Shown in pieces: positions 12,001-22,500 of a stretch of DNA of 64,000 bases (position 1 is its first letter; the number at the start of each line of letters is the position of its first letter). Source of the stretch: Volvox africanus (Eukaryota; Chlorophyta; Chlorophyceae; Chlamydomonadales; Volvocaceae); the NCBI GenBank assembly GCA_030268105.1, contig BSDZ01000015.1, positions 620,001 to 684,000 on the forward strand, written 5' to 3'. A program made the translations under genes and the position numbers. The notes beneath the pieces were generated by a model. That model made no database searches. It saw only the letters and a program-made list of their open reading frames with translations, and was not told where the DNA came from.

Positions 12001-15000
12001 AGAGTCCCTGATAGCGACATGCGGGCATAGCACAGCACAGCATATATCACGCACACACCTGCCATCAAGCCCTGGCCGCTCTCCACATAGCCCAGCGCGT
12101 GGGGATTTGCGGCGATCTTCTCCACCATCGTCTGGGAGTTGGTGCCTGTGGTCCATCGCTCCGGCTCGTCAACGGGCCAGTTGGTGGTCACTCCCACAAG
12201 GCGGTTCTGGTCGGGCTTGTTGCCGGTACCGTTGTCGCTACTCGTAACGTTGTTCCACTCTGAGCTGCATGCCCTGGAGGGGGTAACGATCAATTCGGTG
12301 GAGATGGATTGAACTGCATGGTAGCTGAATGAAACGATGTGTTTGTTGACTTCTTCCCGATGGTGATCTGTTATGTAGATATTTTAATGTGAAGCAAGTA
12401 ATACAAAAGACAAGGAAAGGAAGGGTTAGCTCCGGGCAAGCATCAGACGCAGGAACGAGGGCGACAAGTCCTTGCGCGGTGTAGGCGGGAGCAGTAGCAG
12501 TAGCTCGGGTGGTGGGGTTAATGGGGTTGGTGATGCTTGTTGATTGGGCTCCAGAACAGGAGAGAGTTCATTTCGAGAGGTGTAAGCATATCGTAAGCAT
12601 GTGGTATACAGTCTGCTGGTGATTACAGTGTACATGAAACGGTGGTGTGTTTCCCAACATGCATCTACAATGAATATCCAGTGGGATCCGTAAGAGGAGA
12701 CGAAACAAATATCTCCTCGCAAAATCATGCTTTTGTTACATTATGCTTCATCGGGCATGCATGACTCACAATCAAGTCCTAGCCTGCTCGTCTCCCTCCC
12801 CGTTGTACTCACGTACGGCCACTGCCACGCCACTAAAGAGATTAAAAGTCGCGAACACCCCCGAGGACCAGATCCCGAGAATTTCACAGACGAGTATCTT
12901 TAGATTTGTGTAAGAAAGTTATGCCAACGTATGAAAGGGTATTACAAACCGTACATTAATAAATGTATAAAGAAATAATATTGCACCGTAGTCTCCGGTA
13001 CGTACGACTTCAGTACGTACCTGCTTAAGTAATGCGTCAGTGCGTACGTGCTGCTGGAACCATTATTACGGTGTACGACGTTGATTTTCTCGCTGACGTG
13101 GGCCAGGTCGGGTATGTGCGAGTTGTTCCCCACAATCTCCGGGTCGTTCCAGCGGTCGATGGCGCCGCGGAAGATCTTCGCCAGTGTGCATGGCGGCAGG
13201 AACAAGCCCTACAAAAAACACAGACACAATCAAATACACACACATACATGAGACGAACGGGTGTTACACTGTGGGCGACTTGCCCTGAAAGGTCAAGCAC
13301 CAGGGCCCCTGACCGGGCCAAACCGCAGCGCAGGGGGGAACACACGGCTTAGTCTGTTCGTCCTGCCGTGCACTCCTCCCCTCGCTCAGCCAGCAAGGGC
13401 ACACAGACCTCACGAGCCTCTAGCCTGGCTACTCAAAAGAACAGAGCCTCAGCCAACCCCACCAGCTCCCAGACGGAGAGGGCAAGAGAGCACCCTTACC
13501 TCCCTAATAAGCAAGGAAGCCCCGCCTTCTCAACCTCCACTACATATATGCAATCTGTATGTGTAGTTTACACATATAGATGTATATGAAAATTGCCAAC
13601 AATGTATAATACATGCAGAACTCCGCGTATTATATTTGTAATATCATGATGACTCGCGAGCTCTTTCTAAAGGAATACTACAAATACTACAAATCGCCAT
13701 ATCAGGCCGCGCGGGTTCAAATCCCCTTCCTCTTTGGAAGCGGTCGACTAGATCGACCTTCTAACTCTCCTTCAGGGAATTGGGGAACCCCGAGAGATCA
13801 GGCCGTGAGGGTTCCAATCCAAACTAAGTGTCTGTCTGACTGGGGTACGGGACGCTCCCTGTTAAGGGGGGAATAGTTGTAGTATCATGATAATGATTAC
13901 GATGTCTAATCCTGACCTTAACTCACGAGCTCTTTCATAGAACATGAGACAATAATATTTGCATGCACGGATGCATATGTGCATATCTGACCTCTCCCTC
14001 TCCCTCTCCCTCTAATAATCACCATAATAATCACCATCATCACCACCACAATCATCACTGCCGCAACATAAGAAGGCATCGCCAGGGGAAAGATAATGCT
14101 CAGCAGCAATAGCAGCAGCAGCAGCAAGCAGGCAGATCTTAGCATCTATCTTCGGAACTGACCAGCCTAACCACCCGGTGTGGACATCCCTAGTTGTGAC
14201 ACCTTTCGTTGCCCCGGGGCGCCTGGGAATCCCCAAACACGCAAGACATGACGGATGGGGTGAGGAAGAGGTGCGAGGAAGAAGCACGGAGGAAACATTT
14301 AAATGTGGTTGCAAACAGAATCCACATAGAAGCCAAACAGTCAACGAACATGCGACAAAGACAACTCGACAATATGAAAAAAGTCACAAATAAGTGAGCC
14401 CGGTTAAAACAAAGGTACAAGTTCGTTCATCACCGTACATCGTGCCGCCGTACCTCGCCGATGCCAGGAATGTTGTGAAAGACCGACACGGATCCCACGA
14501 GGTAGGGAACGTGCATCATTTTTAATTGATTCTGCTGTTGGATTTTGTTGAAGTTCTCTACGCTGATGGGGACATCTCCGCAACCGAAGGCTGAGGTGCC
14601 ATTCGAGAATTCGTCTCCGCCTGCTCCGGAACCAATGGAGCGATATGACAGCGCAATCTTGGGTTTTGTACGCGCCATCATCACGTCCATGACCTGCACG
14701 TACCAATACGCGGAAATATGGACAAGGTGGTCTTATTATGAGGTCTGGTGCTCATGTCGTCAACCCCTTACGATCACGTGACACCGAATGAGGGTGAATA
14801 ATTTGCCTCTTGAGGTCGATACTACAACTGGCGCAGCTGCGATGAGCTGACATCATCTCAGCAGTGAAGGACGCATGACGTTCAACCAATTGTTGTATCA
14901 AGGCGGTAACTAGCAAGTCCGTGATCACCACAGATCAGGCCAGGCTTAATTTAGTGCTTTGGCATGCGCCATGCGGGCTGCATTGAGCGGGCCACTTCGG

Positions 15001-15502
15001 TGGTGTCCTTCTGGGACGTTGCATGATGATTCTTCATCAAGAGAACAAAACAATTGCGACACAACGTGAGGAGGTAGCGCGGGGTTAACGCAGCTACTGC
15101 GAGGGGGGTTTCGAGCATACAGGCTAGAGTATAACGACAGCTGAGACCAGGGATGAAGTATTGCACTGCAGCAAGAATCGTTAGGGATCAAGATTCTGAT
15201 CGATTAAACATGGATGCATCCACGCGTTTACGGTAATTAGATGAAATTAACCAGGACGCTAAGCGCGCAAAAGGCAGGTCTTTAAGCTGCACATACCGTC
15301 GGTGTGGACGTTGCCGTTCAAACATTCTTTCCCGACTTACCCGCCAAATAATTAGGGCAGGGTTTGATGTACCCGATCCATGTACTTGGTATAACGGCAT
15401 GCTTGGATTGTTCTGCGATCGCGCAACGCCGGCCCAGGCCAGGAGCAAGATGGCGAGGGCGAAGGCAAGATGGCCAGCGATGGCCTTCCCATGTTTTGCC
15501 AT
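1..15502 (-). CDS. Receptor-like protein with three tandem PstS-like phosphate-binding domains and a TM helix (3' end outside window)
   Basis: Twenty exons join in phase (minus): 15502-15341, 14693-14454, 13208-13021, 12273-12059, 11128-10898, 10582-10491, 9419-9204, 8837-8664, 8200-7787, 6996-6784, 5089-4920, 4443-4083, 3727-3521, 3228-3103, 2633-2570, 2195-1936, 1616-1429, 1063-820, 664-545, 126-1; about 1,337 residues to the window edge. Residues 1-29 are a signal peptide ([17 protein letters not shown]). Three bacterial-PstS-like solute-binding domains follow, at about 35-376, 449-790 and 870-1215. Domain 1 keeps the phosphate-site motifs VHGSGTS, SIGSGAG, FGCGDVP and [11 protein letters not shown], plus [14 protein letters not shown]. 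After them come a Ser/Thr-rich stretch, a helix rich in Lys/Ala, and a hydrophobic segment ([20 protein letters not shown]) that runs off the edge. I infer an extracellular phosphate (or related anion) sensor or capture protein; what follows the membrane helix is unknown. The acceptors of exons 11 and 20 and the GC donor at 1936 are the least certain junctions. Confidence 0.82.
1071..1166. repeat. Hexanucleotide microsatellite (CAGCAT)n, about 16 copies
   Basis: Near-perfect six-base repeat inside an intron of the PstS-like gene. On the sense (minus) strand it reads CTGATG repeats and ends a few bases before the 3' splice site at 1063, so it occupies the branch-point/polypyrimidine zone. Translations of it (poly-DA, poly-SA, poly-HQ) are not real proteins. 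Confidence 0.95.
3779..3820. repeat. Short minisatellite, 13-base unit x3
   Basis: The unit GGGGGCGTGAGAA occurs three times in tandem inside the intron upstream (in gene sense) of the exon at 3727-3521. It is surrounded by G-rich sequence with no coding potential. Confidence 0.8.
5290..6745. repeat. 1.45-kb polypyrimidine/polypurine tract in an intron
   Basis: Almost pure C/T on the plus strand (units such as CCCTCTCTCCCTCC, with larger higher-order copies at about 5630-5800 and 5930-6090), hence G/A-rich in the transcript. It lies wholly within the intron between the exons at 6996-6784 and 5089-4920 of the PstS-like gene. The long open frames on both strands (over 500 codons) encode only Pro/Ser/Leu or Gly/Arg/Glu repeats and follow from the composition. 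Confidence 0.95.
7147..7313. repeat. 13-base minisatellite, about 13 copies
   Basis: Tandem unit TGGAGCCCACCCC, almost invariant, in the intron between the exons at 8200-7787 and 6996-6784 of the PstS-like gene. Because 13 is not divisible by 3, all frames stay open and give false repetitive ORFs. Confidence 0.95.
11518..11700. repeat. AATAT pentanucleotide array, about 36 copies
   Basis: Pure A/T five-base satellite with a one-unit slip near 11666. It sits in the intron between the exons at 12273-12059 and 11128-10898 of the PstS-like gene. It is followed by further ATTAT repeats to about 11730. Confidence 0.95.
13700..13820 (+). repeat. Two tRNA-like B-box repeats (possible SINE fragment)
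   Basis: Two related segments 96 bases apart share ATCAGGCCG-GGGTTC-AATCC. They end in GGTTCAAATCC (13714-13724) and GGTTCCAATCC (13810-13820), close to the RNA polymerase III B-box consensus. I cannot fold either into a complete tRNA and see no clear A box, so a decayed tRNA-derived SINE is the best guess. It lies in the intron between exons 14693-14454 and 13208-13021 of the PstS-like gene. Confidence 0.35.
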
Positions 15503-15861
15503 TGTAATAATAAGAAATGGAGATACTTAAACAAGAAAGTTATTGAGCATGTTCGAATGATGCATAGAGCACAAGCAAAACACCACACTTGGCTTATTCG
15601 CGGAGCGACAAGTGCACCGCTGCCCTGGCGATATATTTTTAATAAAAATTACGATCAATCATGCTAACTTTACACCGTCTACTCTGGCCTGCTTTAGTTG
15701 AAAACGAAAGGACGAATACGTCAGTACGAGAACGAATCTAGCACCAATATTTTTTGATCGTCACATATACAGCGCTGATACATCGAAACATTCCGTTGCA
15801 CACCACCCCGTGAAGGCCGCGCAACTCGCAGCTTGCTTCACCTCGCTGGTAGGAAGCAAGA
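15503..15861. promoter_or_regulatory. Divergent intergenic region between the PstS-like and YdcZ-like genes
   Basis: Only 359 bp separate the two start codons, so both 5' untranslated regions and both promoters must lie here or in a shared region. The stretch is AT-richer than the flanks and contains a TATA-like run (CGATATATTTTTAATAAAA, about 15628-15646). No other motif is clear. Confidence 0.5.
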
Positions 15862-17294
15862 ATGCCGTTCCGTGGTCTGGAGGCTAGCCCTGTATACATT
15901 GCGGGATGTATCTGTGCTGTAATAGCTGGTGTGTTTCTTGCAACACAAAGCGGTATCAACTCGACACTGGGCTCCCTAACGGGTCGCAGTTTTGCGGCGG
16001 TGGTTAGCTTTGTTGTGGGCCTTGCAGCGCTTATAGTGTTCTGGCTAATAGATGTTTATGGCGTGGGTAATAGAGGACCTAATCGACAATCTATCGCAGG
16101 TAAATGTATACATCAGATTGAGCGCCCTCCGTACAGCTTAAGTCCTAGGTTATTGTGAATTTGCAAAACAAACACTGGCCCTGTTACACGCGTCTTCACG
16201 AATTTGATATTAAGCTCTCTAAACTGACCATTTAACTGTCTTCCTTCGTTGAAAACCCCGTTCCCCGTCCATGTATGGTCCGACCTCCTTCCCATACATT
16301 TTACCCGGCCTGCACGCCCAAACTGCTCTCAATGTGGGTCACACGGCGGTTCCAATATGTTATCCGCTGCAGCCGCGCCCTGGTGGAGCTGGACCGGCGG
16401 CCTTTTGGGTGCCTGGTACGTGGCGGTCGTAATCATCTTCGCCAGAACGTTGGGCGCCGCCACTTTGATGGCCATCTTCGTAACGGCGCAGCTCAGCACT
16501 GCAGTCGCTTTGGACGCATTAGGCTGGGTGGGCTTCAGGTGAGGCTCTGGATGTACCCGCGCGTGCACGCATATATGATGCGTCATTAAGAAAACTATCG
16601 AAGACCGAATCCTACTTTTAGAATGCTTCGGGATAAAGCCGCGATCCTGCTAAGGCCCTCGCTCCTAACTCTCTACGCTTCAAGTCGGGGTCTCCTGGAC
16701 AAGAAACTAAAATAGGTTCTATCGCAACGAGGCTCCGCCTAACTGATGGCATGTTGAGCGCCCAGTCGGTCCCGTAGTCCTCCCCCATGTCCCACCGGCT
16801 GCATAGACACCATCAAAATCATAAAACACGAGTGATGTATAACCCATATAGAGGCATGAGCGGAGTTTTTCGTTATACCGTCAATTCTTTACTACAGGCG
16901 GCGGCCCCTGCATTGGGCAAGGATTGCTGGGCTGCTATTGATGATCTCTGGCGTGGCGCTCGTGACGTATTTCGACGGCACACAGGGTGTGCGTGGCGCC
17001 CCGGCCACTTCCAGCCCAGCCAAGGTGTTGACGGTGGAGGAGGGGTCCAAGCCGGGAGGCGACAACGGACCCCTCATTAGGAGCGCTCTCAGCACGGACG
17101 ATGTGCCGGGGACAGTGCCGGAGATGATTTCGGAGGAGCATGCGGGCGAGGACGCCACCCGGAGGCTGCTGGAAGGTCCCAATTTGCAAAGCGATAGCAA
17201 TGAGAAGAGTAGCAGAGGCCGTAGACGTGGTGAAAAGGGAGATGTTCAGATGGCGAGGAGCACGTTGGCCGCGCCCTCACATCCGGATGGCTAA
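15862..17294 (+). CDS. YdcZ/DUF606-type (DMT superfamily) membrane protein
   Basis: Three exons, 15862-16099, 16373-16538 and 16898-17294, join in phase (phases 1 and 2) to about 266 residues. Exon 1 encodes two membrane helices with the family-like segment QSGINSTLGSLTGRSFAAVV. Exon 2 begins with the typical PWWSWTGGLLGAWYV and adds two helices. Exon 3 gives the final helix (GLLLMISGVALVTYF), the usual end of the domain, then a roughly 110-residue polar tail rich in Ser, Glu and Arg that is not part of the family. DUF606 proteins are four-to-five-helix inner-membrane proteins, mostly bacterial, of poorly known substrate; a drug/metabolite transporter role is by family analogy only. The start follows an A-rich context and is the first ATG of the frame. 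The substrate and membrane location in this alga are unknown. Confidence 0.8.
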
Positions 17295-19515
17295 TTGTTT
17301 TGGTGGTCTACCAATACGAGGCCTGGCCGCACGACTGTGTTATTGGTGGGTGTGCTCTCTCTGGTGTGTTGCAAGGGTGGGCCGCACTGGGGGCTTAGGG
17401 GACTTGTTTTTTCTACCTGAACCCGAGACAGGATGCACTTTTGCGTTCTTCCTATACATCAAACAATCATTGTACACTTACTCTGTGCCTCTTGTCCAAT
17501 TTGGCGTCCACGAGGGTCTGAGGGAACCGACCGAAGAAAAACCCCAACATAACAGGACATTGGCAAATTATCAAACTGGAATGAGGGAAGAAGGCAGCGA
17601 TGGCGGTGGTAGTAGAGGAGATTGTGGTGTTGGTGTTGGTGATACTGGTGATGGTGACGTGAAGATGATTTTGGAAGGCTTAAGGCAGGTCTTGCGTTCA
17701 TATCTTCTGGAAATCCAGTAAGCGTGAACTTGTGTGTGCGTCTAGGCGTATTTGTGGCTGGTGTATGTGATCGTGCAGAAGTTGGGGCGTTCAGTGTTAA
17801 GAGGTACATGATAAATGGGTGAAGATTTAATTACAAGACGAGTGAGAGCAACCAATGCGGTTGGTACGTGTGTCGAGTGGGCACTGACGGGCAGGCAGGA
17901 GGGGAGTCCATCCTTCCTCATCCAAGTGTCGTGAGCCCGGCCTGGCCCACCGCGCACAGTGCTGGGCTGTTAGGATGTTAAACCTATGAATGGTTGTTTA
18001 TTCATCACAGCATGGCGTCCGTCTCTACCACATCAACCAGCCCCAAGTGCCTGCTGCTACTGACGATGGCGGTGGGCTCCTAAGGGAAGACGCACCGCCA
18101 TCGAGGGATCGAGGGTCGAGGGATCGAGGGTCGAGGGCCAGTCAGTAGCAATTTAACAGGACGGATGCACATGAGGCAAGGAGGGGACTCCATCCTTCCC
18201 AATGTCATTTACCTCACAGACTTCTTCACCATGTGCATAGTGTTCTGTCTATAGCTTTCATTATGCATTATTTTCATCATATCACCTTCTATGTGTTGTG
18301 TTGAGAGACCCTCATGAGGGTGAACCCTGAACTCTCGTTAAGAATGGGTTCGGAGTGCTATCGCTACGGCTACAGCGAGCTGTTACTGCGTGGATCCCCT
18401 AATGATCTAGCTACAACAGTTTGATCCAGGTTAGTAACAGCGCGATGCTTTGTGCATACATACGTCCATCTCCTTATGTATACAAGATGGCGTAGTTAGT
18501 GTGGTGCAGTGCATGCAATGGTGGTGAACTGGTTAAGTTGACTTGCAAGGGCAATCGTGGTTCATCATCTCGCGCAGCAGATCCGCCGTCCGTGATGTGA
18601 TGGCCTAGCTCGAGAGTGCGTGTGCGGGCGGGTTGCGGCTGGGGAGGTGAAGGTGAAGGCGAAGGCCGGATGAGGCCATGAACTGCTCGAACTGTCAGGC
18701 TTTGGGTCATCCGACCGACGTCGGCGCGACTTCTTTGGGTGTTGCTGGTGGCGGTTTTGTTGGGGATGGTGTTGGGACATCTAAAGAGAGAGATTTAGGG
18801 GTTAAGGGTTATCCGAATCGGCTCGCATTCCCAAAAACGTAAAGTCATTGGGACATCCCATCAGCACGTCCTGGATCAGCACGTCCTGGAGTGCGCTTTT
18901 CGGTTCCATGAGGCGTCCCATGATGGGTCCCGTGATGGTTAATTGGACCATATCGTAATCGAACCGGGAAGGGTCTGAGGCCTTGCGGATGTGCGTAGTC
19001 TGATTAGGGGCAACACCAATGCGTTCCCCATACGACTCCCCTTGCCTCCACTTTTGATGGGCGCCAGGTAGGGCCCAATAAGGTGCGTTTAGATCCCATG
19101 ACCGGCTGGTGTAGGTACACGACCAGCTAACTCATTTCGTTTGTAAAGCGGTTGGTAGGGGGAGGCTCCGACCCTTCGGCCATATGCCGAGACGCATGAG
19201 ATCATGTGAAAGTGTGTACCACATGCACACACGAACAAAATACACAGGGGCCTGACCGGCCGGAATACCGGTGACCGTCTCGTGTGGGTCAAGCAGCAAC
19301 GGCTAGGAATGCAGCAGCACATACCAGCTGAAGCAGTCCTTAAACCCGGGCTCCTTTCCAGTAAAGGTCAGGCCAATACCGGGCTATGCTATGTTATGCT
19401 ATTCTGGACCAATGAGGTCCTGCCAGGATGTGGTGAGAAGTAGAGGTGCGGTGATTTTCGGTGGCGGTGACTCCGTTCCTTTCGCGCTGTAGCTGATAAC
19501 GCACATGTCAGATGC
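17295..19515. other. Intergenic region, no gene recognised
   Basis: This 2.2-kb stretch holds the convergent 3' flanks of the YdcZ-like and BBOF1-like genes. I see only short frames without family resemblance, a small tandem repeat of GATCGAGGGTCGAGG near 18100-18140, and a short palindrome CCCTCATGAGGG at about 18309-18320. No TGTAA signal for either gene was obvious. Confidence 0.6.
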
Positions 19516-22500
19516 TCATACCACGGGTGCAGGCCCCGCCTCTGTCATAAGGCCCGCCAGAGCCTCCGTCCTGCTGCTGGATAACGGGTGCTGCGGCAGC
19601 GACGTGAAGTGAACCTGCTGCGCCTGGTTGTTGATTTTGGCGAACAAGAGCCGCAACACGCGCTCGCGGTCCTCCCAGGGCAAGTCCCGAATATCAGATG
19701 CCACACGGCTGCCGCCGCCGCCGCCGGTCGCTTGGCTGACGGCGCCGGAGATGGAGGTAGCAGCGGTGGCGGGGCCGCCCGAGGTATCGTTCGGCTGACG
19801 GGGGAAGAGGCTCTCTCTCTCAATCTCCCGCCGCACCGCATGCAGGCTAGACAGTAGAAAGGCTTCCACATCGCTGCGCTGAAGCAGGACCTCCTGCAGC
19901 CGGGGAGGTAGGGGGCCGGGGAGGGGAGAGAAAACAGCGGATCATGTGTCACATAAGCTTAAGGGAACCCAGGGGCGCTGCGTCATTGGGTTGTTGATAC
20001 CGCGCAATCAAAGCTGTAACTTACCACCCGGGCAGGGGGGCCCAAAGATAGCGAATGGGAGCCCCTATCTTTGATCTCTTCCAGGTGGAATAATAATAGT
20101 AATAATAATAATACATTAAGTATATTATAAGTCAGGTAATATAAAGGAATATAGGTTATATAGGTTATAATAATATATAATAATATATAGTTATATAACT
20201 TTTATTATTATTAACATTATATTGTATTATATCTTATATAAGAAGAATAATATAACAACAAAAAGAACAATAATAAAATAACCATAATAATGTTAATAAT
20301 GATCAAAACCGTCAGCAGACCCCGACCGACAGGTGCCGTCTGTATGGATGTCTCATGTACTCACGGGCTAACCAACCAACGGGGCTAAGGCTCCATGGAA
20401 TGTCGGTAACAAGCGGGCAGCTCCGCACGCCATGCGCATGCTCCCTCTGCCTGTATAGCCTCACACCGACTCTCAATTTGTTTCCCCACCCTGTCGTACA
20501 CTACACGCGTATTAGCCGTGTTGATTGCCTAATAGTTAGGCGGCGTTCGGTGTGGGCTCGCACCGCTCGACTGAGATGAGCGATATATGTATAAGAAGGA
20601 GAATAAGAAGGAAGAAAGAAGTAACAATGCGAGGTTGCCGGGGCGCTTTCCTTTCCAACATGTACCTGCGCCAGCCGCCGCACGTTTTTTAGCTCTCGCG
20701 TCTTCAGCTTCACTAATCTCCGCAGCGCCTCGGCCTCCGCTTGCACGTCCGCCAGAGCTGCCGCAGCGGCCTTGGTACTGGCCTGCCGCTCCCGGTCGAA
20801 GTCCTGAACCACCTGCTGGAGGCTGTTTTCCAGCGCTGAGATGCGCGCCTGGGACTCCTTGAGTGCCGCGGCTTGACGGGCGCCCCGTTGCGCGTAACCC
20901 GCCTCGATGTCCGTCTTAAGACCCACCTCCCGGGTCAACCGGGCGCGAGCCTCCTCCAATACACGCACTTCCGCCTGCAACGCCTCCGTCTCCTGAGGCG
21001 GGGACATCAGGACCGTACGCGACCGGGTTCTCCAACCGTGCTGATTATATATCTGTGCTGATTCCCTGAACATTCTGCCGTGCATGCTTCAAATTGTACA
21101 GCAAACGGGACAAACCCTAAGATATCCAGATCTAAACCCGGCGGGAGAGGGCCATACAGAATCAGGCCATAAGGAGCTTCCCTACGGCCCGAGGGAGGGG
21201 CAGGGCTTTTGAAATAAAAAGAAGAGTATGAAATGAACCCAAGAGCCTATCCCAGAAGATATTAGTTTTGGAGGTCATCGTGCAATCAGAAAACACAACG
21301 AGCCTTCACGGGCTGCATCCGTCTGAAGATTCGCCACCTGCTCAGCTTGGTTCACCTGCACATGGATCTTGAGCTCCTCAGCCATGCGGCGGTTCTGCCC
21401 AAGGATCCGCTTCACGGACGCATCCAGCCGCTCATCCACCTCCTCTTCGGCGCTTTTCTTCAACTCCTCTAGCCGCTGCTCATACTCCTTTCTCATGCGG
21501 GTATTAAGCTCGAAGTAGTACCTGTCAGGTGTTGAGGTGTGGTACGGTACGATGCGGTGTGGAACGATGTGTATGACGTGAATGGATTGCAAACGGCATG
21601 GTTCTGTGCAGATGGAATCAATGCCCCATCAGTGGGGTAGTTATTTTCAAGCGGGTGACTTCGCCACCTGCGGGCATCGGTGTCAGATGCGCCGCAAACA
21701 TTCCTTACGGCAACTGGCGGTGGAAAGTAATAACCAGTCTGGTGCACCTCGCGAAAAGACGGAATTAAAACAGCAGAAATTTCTGGTGTAAGTTTTTTAA
21801 GGGCAGTTCTTCTGGGCGTCTGGTCCGAGTCGTGGGCCATCAATGCCATGGCCCTCTCCCGCTGAAGAGCCCATCCCGTCCCCGGGAAGCGAGGTCGCGT
21901 GCGCCCAACGCACACTCCGTCTCTAGCCCCTACCCACCTGTCCAGCTCCACCCGCTGCTGCTCCAGCTTCTCGGTCAGGACCTGGTTTTCCTCTTTCAGG
22001 CGCATCAGCGCCTCCTCCACCTCAGCCTGGCGCTCCTTGAACTCCAACACATTGTTCAGCTCAGCCTGCGGGAAAAAAGACATGCCACCACCAGACACCT
22101 AAACAAGCCAAACAGAAGGCTCGCCGCCGCCTTTCACACGCAGTGGTAGGTTCTGGTGAGTCTTGGTTTCTTTTCCGACTCGCATAACTCCATCTACTCT
22201 TCACGGGTCTCTCTGCTAGGCTCCGCTCGCTGCAAACACGGAGCCCCGTGTCTCAGCCCCGACCAAGTCGGTCTCGTGAAGCGAAGGAGGCTCTAAGCCC
22301 CCGGGTGCTATGCGGCGCTTTGCAGCGGCAAAACCCCTGTCACATGCATCATCAGCCAGCCAGCCATCCTCCAATCCTCAGAGGTACCTCTCCCTTCTCG
22401 TCAGGCTATGTTTGTTAACCTCCAGCAGACCTGCAGCGAGTCGATGGTGGCCTGCAGCTCCCTCGCCCGCGCCTCGCCGTCGGAACGTATCTTGGCCTTC

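Noticed and set aside
12798..12880. Hydrophobic peptide ([20 protein letters not shown]) as an exon
   Set aside because: Exons 13208-13021 and 12273-12059 join directly in frame across it and match PstS without a gap.
13700..13820. tRNA gene
   Set aside because: Only a T-loop-like segment is present; no acceptor, D or anticodon stem could be built.
1..15502. Bacterial contamination or a phosphate-uptake operon
   Set aside because: The PstS-like sequence is split by about 19 in-phase introns and no pstC/A/B genes are nearby.
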